Below, piece after piece: positions 1-5,940 of a stretch of DNA of 14,268 nucleotides (within the stretch, counting starts at the first letter, position 1; each line of letters starts with the position of its first letter). The translations under genes and the position numbers were made by a program. The notes beneath the pieces are model-generated. The model worked only from the letters and a program-made list of their open reading frames with translations. It had not been told where the DNA came from and searched no databases. This DNA is from an uncultured Marinilabiliales bacterium (lineage in GTDB: Bacteria; Bacteroidota; Bacteroidia; Bacteroidales; BM520): assembly GCA_937877575.1 (NCBI GenBank), contig CALFIZ010000102.1, forward strand, positions 1 through 14,268, written 5' to 3'.

Positions 1-868
1 CTGGAATGTCAACGCCGTCAACAGCCACGGGAGTTGCGTTCGCGTCGAATTTGTCCGCCGCAACATGGTCAACAGGAAGAACGATTTTAACGCCTTTGCT
101 TTCTGCATCCGCGAGCAATTTTTTCGCCGTGTCGATGAAATCATCTTCAACCAGTGATTTGCCTATCTTGCCGTTGGCAGCTTTCACGAAGGTGAACATC
201 ATGCCGCCGCCGATGATAATGTTGTCGGCCTTGTTGATGAGGTTGGAGATGAGCTGAATCTTGTCGGAAACCTTTGCGCCGCCAAGAATTGCTGTGAAAG
301 GATGCTCGGAGTTGGTGAGTACCTGTTCCATTGCATTGACTTCCTTAGCCATCAGGAGACCGAAAGCTTTATGCTCCTTGTCGAAATAGTTGGCTATGAT
401 GGTTGTGGAGGCGTGTGCCCTGTGAGCTGTTCCGAAAGCATCGTTGACATAGAAATCGGCGTAAGAAGCCAGTTTCTTTGAAAAGGTTTCGTCACCGGCT
501 GTCTCTTCCTTGTAGAAACGCAGGTTTTCAAGGAGCAGGACTTCGCCGGGTTTCAGGGCTGCCGACATCTTTGCGGCATTTTCGCCCATGCAGTCATCAG
601 CAAAATAAACGGTTGCACCAAGCACCTGTTTTACGTAGTTTACAAGATGACGCAGTGAGAATTTGTCTTCCGGACCCGACTTCGGACGTCCGAGATGTGA
701 CATCAGTATCACTGCACCGCCGTCGTCGAGAATCTTCTTGATTGTCGGTACAGCAGCATCAATTCTGTTAGTACTTGTTATTTCAAAGTTTTCATTGAGC
801 GGGACGTTGAAGTCAACTCTTATGATGGCCTTTAAACCCTTGAAATTGAAATCATTGACTGTTTTCAT
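1..868 (-). CDS. pgk: Phosphoglycerate kinase, C-terminal part cut off by window edge
   Basis: Glycolytic enzyme that transfers phosphate between 1,3-bisphosphoglycerate and ADP in the cytoplasm. The frame stays open from an ATG at 868 to the window edge, giving 289 residues of an enzyme usually near 400. Family blocks appear in order: VDFNVPLN (18-25, substrate binding), SHLGRP (57-62), LLENLRF (112-118), NDAFGTAHRAHAST (142-155), AILGGAKVSDKI (193-204) and the IIIGGGM block (218-223). The visible part therefore covers the substrate-binding N-domain and the start of the nucleotide-binding C-domain. The start codon overlaps the stop of the upstream IspD-like gene by four bases (ATGA), so translation is probably coupled. 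No broken motif is seen. Identification is certain from these motifs; only the last third is missing because of the window boundary. Confidence 0.97.
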   Translation of the reverse strand, partial: MKTVNDFNFKGLKAIIRVDFNVPLNENFEITSTNRIDAAVPTIKKILDDGGAVILMSHLGRPKSGPEDKFSLRHLVNYVKQVLGATVYFADDCMGENAAKMSAALKPGEVLLLENLRFYKEETAGDETFSKKLASYADFYVNDAFGTAHRAHASTTIIANYFDKEHKAFGLLMAKEVNAMEQVLTNSEHPFTAILGGAKVSDKIQLISNLINKADNIIIGGGMMFTFVKAANGKIGKSLVEDDFIDTAKKLLADAESKGVKIVLPVDHVAADKFDANATPVAVDGVDIP

Positions 869-1539
869 TCGTTAAAGTATTTTAAATCTTCAGGATAAGT
901 TATTTTTATATTGCGTTCATCACCCCGGATTATAGCAATAGGTTCGTCGGGGAGGTATTTCTTTACCACACCGCAGTCGTCGGTACATACGAAACACGGG
1001 TCTGTAAGAGCGATGTCATACGCTTCTTTGATGGTTTTGAAGCGGAATGCCTGCGGGGTCTGCACGCGCATAAGCGTGTTCCTGTCAGGGATTGATTTTA
1101 CAAGTCCGTCCTCAGTAACAGCGATTGTGTCGGTTGTGGGGATGGCAGTCATTACAGCATTGAAGCGGTCAAGAGCTTTGATTACATTGTTGATGGCGGA
1201 GTCACTGACCATCGGGCGGACGGCATCGTGGAAGATTATTTTTGCGTCTTTGTGATTTGAGAAAAATCTGATGGCGTTGTAGCTTGAATCAGACCTTTCC
1301 ATACCGCCGCTGATGATGGCTCTGACCTTGTTCCAGTTGCTGTTGGCTATGATGTTTTCCATTGTCGTAAAATAATCCTGATGCATGACCACGGCAATGG
1401 TATCGACAAGAGCGTTGTTTTCAAAAGCATCAATTGCAAATTCAATGATGGTTTTGTCGCCGACTTTGAGAAATTGTTTGGGCACTTGTGCACCCATGCG
1501 CTTTCCCGTGCCTCCCGCCAATATTACAGCTATGGTCAT
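865..1539 (-). CDS. ispD: IspD-family cytidylyltransferase (probable 2-C-methyl-D-erythritol 4-phosphate cytidylyltransferase)
   Basis: Predicted to join CTP to a sugar-alcohol phosphate. In the MEP isoprenoid pathway this makes CDP-methylerythritol. The 224-residue protein has the family signature in order: LAGGTGKRMG (7-16, CTP loop), PKQF (20-23), GGMERSDS (78-85), HDAVRP (104-109), PTTDTI (134-139), VQTPQAF (159-165), TDD (186-188) and the terminal GDERNIKITYPEDL block (206-219). I chose the ATG at 1539 because the CTP loop should lie within about ten residues of the start. A TTG at 1557 would add six residues without support. The gene lies 26 nt after the transporter and overlaps pgk by 4 nt. 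The related TarI/Bcs1 enzymes (ribitol-5-phosphate cytidylyltransferases) share this fold and most motifs, so the substrate is less certain than the family. No ispF or other MEP gene is beside it. Confidence 0.82.
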   Translation of the reverse strand: MTIAVILAGGTGKRMGAQVPKQFLKVGDKTIIEFAIDAFENNALVDTIAVVMHQDYFTTMENIIANSNWNKVRAIISGGMERSDSSYNAIRFFSNHKDAKIIFHDAVRPMVSDSAINNVIKALDRFNAVMTAIPTTDTIAVTEDGLVKSIPDRNTLMRVQTPQAFRFKTIKEAYDIALTDPCFVCTDDCGVVKKYLPDEPIAIIRGDERNIKITYPEDLKYFNE

Positions 1540-1565
1540 GCAAGGATTATTTAACAAATGAAAGT

Positions 1566-2996
1566 TTACTTTTTGATGTTAGGTTCTTCAAGGCCGAGAT
1601 GACGTTTGTTGTCAAGGGCTTTGAGATAGATTGCCACAATGAGTGCCAAAACTCCGAAGCATGCGAAGATGATCAGAGGAATGGTGTAGTTGTAAGGGAT
1701 GAATTCGGCACCTGCAGCCTTTGCAGCTTGAACAGCCTCATTGTTGGCATTTGCATTCTGAAGGACTGTTCCGATGAGCAGAGGTACGAAGCAGAGACCT
1801 ATGTTCTGAACCCAGAAAATAAGGTTGTATGCGCTTCCGAGAATTTTTTCCTCGATGATTTTAGGAACGCTTGGCCAAAGTGCAGCCGGAACAAGAGAGA
1901 AGCTTATGCCGAGAATCACGATTGTTGCGTATGCTATGAATTTGCTGTGTGTTGCAGGGAGCACGAATGCGAAGATGAGGTGACATGCAATAAGCAGTAC
2001 TGCACCCCAGATAAGCATGGTGGCTCCTTTTCCCTTATGGTCGAGGTAAGCGCCGAGGAACGGGGTGATGGCTGCCGCACCTATCGGGAACCAGCGGAAG
2101 ATGTTTGCAGCCTGCTGGGCGGAAAGACCGTTCAGATTGCACTGCAGCATATTCGCACCATATCTTTGGAACGGGAAGATTGCACTGTAATAAAGAACGC
2201 AGAGGATGGCAACTGTCCAGAAGCTTTTTGAACTGAACACCTTGCCGAGGTCGCTGATATGGAATTCGTCTTCAGCATTGCGGTCTTCCTTGGCTTTGAG
2301 CAGACCGGCTTCGATGAGCTGGTCATCGAATTTCTTATCCATAACGCTGAATACCAAGAAGTTAATAACTCCTATGAGGAGCAGGATGGTGCAGAAGCCT
2401 ACCGGTGCTGCAACTGTCCCGAATTTCTGTGCAATTGCGGGACTGATGCTGAATATGGCGAAGACACCGACACGCGCAATAGCCATCTCAATACCCATAG
2501 CCAAAGCCATTTCCTTGCCTTTGAACCATTTTGCGATGGATTTGGAAACTGTGGTGCCTGCCATTTCACAGCCGCAGCCGAAAATCATGAAACCGAGAGC
2601 TGCCATCTTCGCACTGCCCGGCATTGCAGTCCACCATGTGTTAAGCCATGCATTGAAGCCTGTTCCCTGGAACCATTCTGAAATGCCTATGTATTTGATA
2701 ACGGCACCGATGAACATCATGCTTGATGACAAAATGCCGGTGAAACGCACTCCCATCTTGTCGAGGATGATACCTGCAATGATGAGGAATCCGCAGACAT
2801 TGAGGATGTATTCGGCAGCTGCGTATGTGCCGAACACGTGCGGCGTCCATCCGCGTTGCTGTTCAACTAAACTCTGTAAAGGAGACATGACATCAACAAA
2901 CATGTATCCGAAAAACATTGCTAATGCAATAAGAATCAGGACAATCCAACGTGTTGCGGGATTGTCGTTCATGAATTTTTGAATTTTTTCTGCCAT
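1566..2996 (-). CDS. Major facilitator transporter, MFSD1-like (candidate dipeptide transporter)
   Basis: Inner-membrane carrier of 476 residues with about 12 hydrophobic segments. The MFS motif A loop GIILDKMGVR lies at 75-84, its second-half counterpart around 313-324, and a hydrophilic central loop at about 219-257. Several blocks resemble vertebrate MFSD1 as I recall it: WFKGKE (157-162), the IAR-VG segment (173-177), YYSAIFPF (269-276) and the ALWPSVP / LGSAYNLIFWVQNIGL region (372-401). Glu144 and Arg175, both in predicted membrane segments, fall in the same blocks and with the same 31-residue spacing as the Glu and Arg reported to contact the dipeptide in MFSD1. MFSD1 is a lysosomal dipeptide carrier, so dipeptide movement is the best substrate guess, but it is inferred. 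The start ATG at 2996 lies 30 nt after the serine hydrolase stop, with no terminator between. The role of a transporter in an operon with ispD and pgk is otherwise unclear. Confidence 0.8.
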   Translation of the reverse strand: MAEKIQKFMNDNPATRWIVLILIALAMFFGYMFVDVMSPLQSLVEQQRGWTPHVFGTYAAAEYILNVCGFLIIAGIILDKMGVRFTGILSSSMMFIGAVIKYIGISEWFQGTGFNAWLNTWWTAMPGSAKMAALGFMIFGCGCEMAGTTVSKSIAKWFKGKEMALAMGIEMAIARVGVFAIFSISPAIAQKFGTVAAPVGFCTILLLIGVINFLVFSVMDKKFDDQLIEAGLLKAKEDRNAEDEFHISDLGKVFSSKSFWTVAILCVLYYSAIFPFQRYGANMLQCNLNGLSAQQAANIFRWFPIGAAAITPFLGAYLDHKGKGATMLIWGAVLLIACHLIFAFVLPATHSKFIAYATIVILGISFSLVPAALWPSVPKIIEEKILGSAYNLIFWVQNIGLCFVPLLIGTVLQNANANNEAVQAAKAAGAEFIPYNYTIPLIIFACFGVLALIVAIYLKALDNKRHLGLEEPNIKK

Positions 2997-3026
2997 AATT
3001 CTTTGTTTTTGATATTTGATTATTCT

Positions 3027-4160
3027 TTATTCACCACATATTTCCAAGGCGGCATCAATATACGTGTAAACATCTTTCGTATGATTCCCGACATACTCTC
3101 TGTCCCTTTTGTGTCCCTGACGGACAACCACCATGTCTTTCTCAGGGATGACAAATATGTCCTGACCGTAAAGCCCGCACGCATACTTGATATGCAGACC
3201 CTGATAATTCAACAGCCACCATTGGTATCCGTAATAGTCAACCTTCCGGTCATTATAGTCTGAAAGATAGGATGCAGGAGTAAACGACCTTTCAAGCCAG
3301 TCTTTCGACACCACCTGCTCTCCGTTCCATTGTCCGTCGTTCAATACCAACTGGCCTATTCTTGCAAGGTCACGTGCATTGGAATAAAAGCAGCAGTTAG
3401 CCTTCTCGATGCCGCCCTTGTCGTCAAGGCTCCACTGTGCATCGTACTCCGCACCGATTTTTGACCACAGATATTCTGATGCGAAATCACTGACGGTCAT
3501 GCCGGTGGCATTTTTAAGTATTATCCCTAAAATGACGGTATTGGCACTTGAGTAATAATAATACTTGCCGGGCTTTTTGACCGGCTCAAGACTAAGCACC
3601 TGCTTGGCATTGTCCTTGCCGTAATACAGCTCGGTGGTCTGACAGAACGGTGAAGTGAAATCCTCAACCCAATATAGTCCGGAACTCATGGTCAGCAGGT
3701 CCTTTATGGTAATTGAACCGTATTCTTCCCCCCATTCGGGGATGTACTTTTTGGCAAGCTCGTTTTCAGAAATGATGAACCCTTTGTCCATAGCTATGCC
3801 AACCAATAGACTGATGATGCTCTTTGACGCTGAAAAAATATTGTAATTGGTTGAATCTGTGGATTTTCCCCAATATTCCTCATAAAGAATCCTGCCATGA
3901 CGGGTAACAAGATATGCTACAGTGTTGTAACTTTTGATTTCCTGATACTCTTCATCTTTTATTTCCCCTTTGTTGTAGTCGGCATCCAACTCGTAAGGTT
4001 GCGGAGTGCCTGTTTTAACTGTCCGGTAAGGGAATACCTTCAGGTCGTTGATGCCGGGGAATTTATATCTCAAAGCCGTCTGAACATATTGGGGCAGAAT
4101 GAAGTAAACACCTAGCATAACAGCAAGAAAACACAGGACTATAATGATAGTTTTCTTCAT
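3027..4160 (-). CDS. Membrane-anchored serine hydrolase, class C beta-lactamase / S12 fold
   Basis: Protein of 377 residues with one N-terminal hydrophobic helix (about 4-22). It has no lipobox and no clear cleavage site, so it is probably anchored in the inner membrane facing the periplasm. The catalytic pattern of the class C / S12 penicillin-binding fold is present: S110-A-S-K113 (nucleophile and base), Y203-S-S (the second-motif tyrosine) and a GLYGQ segment near 329-333 in place of the third KTG-type motif. This YSS and GxxGQ combination is closer to 6-aminohexanoate-dimer hydrolase-type enzymes and carboxylic amide or ester hydrolases than to true beta-lactamases. The substrate cannot be read from sequence; short peptides, D-peptides, amides and esters are all possible. 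It is the first gene of the minus-strand group and has a -7 box at 4183-4190. Its divergent neighbours are two peptidase genes. Confidence 0.85.
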   Translation of the reverse strand: MKKTIIIVLCFLAVMLGVYFILPQYVQTALRYKFPGINDLKVFPYRTVKTGTPQPYELDADYNKGEIKDEEYQEIKSYNTVAYLVTRHGRILYEEYWGKSTDSTNYNIFSASKSIISLLVGIAMDKGFIISENELAKKYIPEWGEEYGSITIKDLLTMSSGLYWVEDFTSPFCQTTELYYGKDNAKQVLSLEPVKKPGKYYYYSSANTVILGIILKNATGMTVSDFASEYLWSKIGAEYDAQWSLDDKGGIEKANCCFYSNARDLARIGQLVLNDGQWNGEQVVSKDWLERSFTPASYLSDYNDRKVDYYGYQWWLLNYQGLHIKYACGLYGQDIFVIPEKDMVVVRQGHKRDREYVGNHTKDVYTYIDAALEICGE

Positions 4161-4182
4161 ACAGTTAAAATTGTTGAAATCG

Positions 4183-4190
4183 CAAAGATA
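4183..4190 (-). promoter_or_regulatory. Bacteroidota -7 promoter box for the serine hydrolase operon
   Basis: TATCTTTG on the minus strand is an exact match to the Bacteroidota sigma-ABfr -7 consensus TAnnTTTG. It sits 22 bases upstream of the ATG at 4160, predicting a very short leader. I found no clear -33 TTTG partner at the usual distance, so the call rests on the -7 match and position. Confidence 0.55.
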
Positions 4191-4204
4191 CTGATTTTTT
4201 TATT

Positions 4205-4212
4205 TAATTTTG
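4205..4212 (+). promoter_or_regulatory. Bacteroidota -7 promoter box for the M49-S46 operon
   Basis: TAATTTTG matches TAnnTTTG exactly and ends 27 bases before the ATG at 4240. It is only 14 bp from the oppositely directed -7 box at 4183-4190, so the two promoters point away from each other with their upstream regions overlapping. The -33 element is not evident, and the AT-rich background makes chance matches more likely. Confidence 0.5.
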
Positions 4213-4213
4213 C

Positions 4214-4226
4214 AGATTAATAATCT
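4214..4226. promoter_or_regulatory. 13-bp palindrome at the expected start of the M49-S46 transcript
   Basis: AGATTA-A-TAATCT is a perfect inverted repeat with 6-bp arms around a single A. It lies directly after the plus-strand -7 box, where transcription should start, so it could be an operator. Short AT-rich palindromes are common, and no second copy was seen in this window. Confidence 0.25.
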
Positions 4227-4239
4227 AATTTTTTAAGGT

Positions 4240-5907
4240 ATGAAATTTAAAACTGCTCTAATTGTTATCTCAACCGTAATTTGCACAGTATCATGTAATA
4301 ATGGTGCAAAAGATGAGGAAGCCATTGAAAACGGCTACAACGGATGTTTCAATGTTCCTGAGGTAAGTAACCCCGTCAATAAGGATTATGTTTCCGATAA
4401 GCTCACCACCTTTAAGGAGGTTAAACTTGAAAGTGACATGGAGGGTTTTACCGACAATGACAAGAAAATGATTGATATTTTCCGTCAGGTTGGCGAAATC
4501 ATTGATGGTCTGTACTGGAAACAGGCTATCGGACAGCGTGACAGATTTCTTGAAAGCATAAAAGATGAAAACACAAGGAAGTATGCCATGATGAACTACG
4601 GACCATGGGACAGGCTTAACAACAATTTCCCTTTCATTGAAGGAGTAGGCGAAAAGCCGGCAGGAGCCAACTTCTACCCGACTGATATGACAAAGGAAGA
4701 ATTTGCAGGCTTGGATGACAGTAACAAGACTTCAGGATATACCATTATCCGTCGCGATAAGAACGGTAAGCTCAGAAGTATATGGTATCATGATATTTAC
4801 AAGTCGGAACTGACACGAATTGCCAATTTGCTTAGAGAGGCTGCTGAATATAGTGATGATGCCAATTTCAAGGAATATCTTAAACAAAGGGCCAATTCCC
4901 TTCTCACTTCCGATTACCAGAAGAGCGACTTCGCCTGGATGAAGGTAAGGGATTCCAGACTTGACCTTGTGGTAGGCCCTATCGAGAATTACGAAGATGA
5001 ACTTTACGGTTACAAGTGTGCCTTTGAATCCTTCATTCTCGTGAAGGACGCCGAATGGAGCAAAAACCTTTCGAAATATGTAACCATGCTTCCAGAACTT
5101 CAGAACGGCCTTCCGGTTCCGGATAAATACAAAAAGGAGGTTCCGGGTACAGATTCCGACATAAACGTCTATGATGTGTTGCTTTATTCCGGTGACTGCA
5201 ATGCCGGTGGCAAGACAATAGCCATCAATCTTCCTAATGACGAGGAGGTTCAGCTTACCTGCGGTTCCCGCAAGCTGCAACTCAAAAACACCATGAAGGC
5301 TAAATTCGACAACATAGTTGTTCCTATTGCCGAACTGGTCATAGATGAATCACAGCTCAGCCATGTGAAGTTTGACGCATTCTTTGAAAATGTTACGTTT
5401 CATGAAGTAGGTCACGGACTCGGCATCAAAAACACCGTTGATGGTTCCTCCACTGTCCGCGAGGCTCTAAAGGAACAATACTCCGCAATAGAAGAATCCA
5501 AGGCTGACATCATGGGACTGTATCTCGTTGCCAAACTCTATGAAAAAGGTGAGATATCTTCAGGTGAACTGATGGACAATTTCGTGACTTTCACGGCAGG
5601 TATCTTCCGTTCATGCCGTTTCGGGGCATCTGATGCTCATGGTAAGGCTAATATGCTGATATTCAACTTCTTCGAAGATGCAGGCGCTTTCACAAGAAAT
5701 CCTGAAACAGGCAAATATACAGTTAATTTCGACAAAATGTATAAAGCCATGATTGCTTCGGTAGAGCAGATTCTCACAATTCAAGGTGACGGCAGCTATG
5801 AGGCGGCTAAGAAACTCGTTGAAACACAGGGTGTCATCCGTCCGCAACTCCAGGCCGACCTTGACCGTATCAACGCATCTGATATCCCGGTAGATATTGT
5901 TTTCTAA
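4240..5907 (+). CDS. M49-family (dipeptidyl-peptidase III-like) metallopeptidase lipoprotein
   Basis: Zinc peptidase relative of DPP III, an enzyme that removes dipeptides from the N-terminus of short peptides. The 555-residue protein starts with a lipoprotein signal ending TVSC, lipid cysteine C19. NNGAKDEE follows, an acidic stretch resembling Bacteroidota lipoprotein export signals, so surface display is possible. M49 landmarks are GPIENYEDE (246-254), the NLPNDEEV segment (about 329-336), zinc motif H388-E-V-G-H392 and E418-E-S-K-A-D423, where E419 should be the third zinc ligand. Classical DPP III has the six-residue HEXXGH; here it is HEXXH, a one-residue-shorter variant known in some M49 members such as Caldithrix abyssi DPP III. 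It is also shorter than typical enzymes (about 675-740 residues). It leads an operon with the S46 peptidase 33 nt downstream. Dipeptidyl-peptidase activity is likely but not assured for the HEXXH subgroup. Confidence 0.85.
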   Translation: MKFKTALIVISTVICTVSCNNGAKDEEAIENGYNGCFNVPEVSNPVNKDYVSDKLTTFKEVKLESDMEGFTDNDKKMIDIFRQVGEIIDGLYWKQAIGQRDRFLESIKDENTRKYAMMNYGPWDRLNNNFPFIEGVGEKPAGANFYPTDMTKEEFAGLDDSNKTSGYTIIRRDKNGKLRSIWYHDIYKSELTRIANLLREAAEYSDDANFKEYLKQRANSLLTSDYQKSDFAWMKVRDSRLDLVVGPIENYEDELYGYKCAFESFILVKDAEWSKNLSKYVTMLPELQNGLPVPDKYKKEVPGTDSDINVYDVLLYSGDCNAGGKTIAINLPNDEEVQLTCGSRKLQLKNTMKAKFDNIVVPIAELVIDESQLSHVKFDAFFENVTFHEVGHGLGIKNTVDGSSTVREALKEQYSAIEESKADIMGLYLVAKLYEKGEISSGELMDNFVTFTAGIFRSCRFGASDAHGKANMLIFNFFEDAGAFTRNPETGKYTVNFDKMYKAMIASVEQILTIQGDGSYEAAKKLVETQGVIRPQLQADLDRINASDIPVDIVF

Positions 5908-5940
5908 GAATAATAACAGTTTAATATTAAAATATTGAAA

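Noticed and set aside
1540..1557. TTG start that would extend the IspD-like protein by six residues
   Set aside because: The ATG at 1539 places the CTP loop at the usual distance from the start; the extension MLNNPC has no family counterpart.
2161..2168. TATCTTTG on the plus strand inside the transporter gene
   Set aside because: It matches the -7 consensus but is antisense and inside a coding region with no downstream gene on that strand. A similar TACCTTTG occurs inside leuS near 9491, showing that chance matches happen.
1488..2982. Long plus-strand open frames at 1488-2231 and 2206-2982 opposite the transporter gene
   Set aside because: They lie antisense to a well-supported membrane protein, have no recognisable domain, and overlap each other. 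They are by-products of codon bias in the real gene.
3027..4160. Possible antibiotic-resistance beta-lactamase
   Set aside because: The fold is shared, but YSS replaces the YxN motif, GLYGQ replaces KTG, and the protein is membrane-anchored. It looks like a general amide, ester or peptide hydrolase.
5935..5940. TTG start two codons upstream of the S46 gene
   Set aside because: The ATG at 5941 gives a normal signal peptide (MKKLL...) and needs no rare start.
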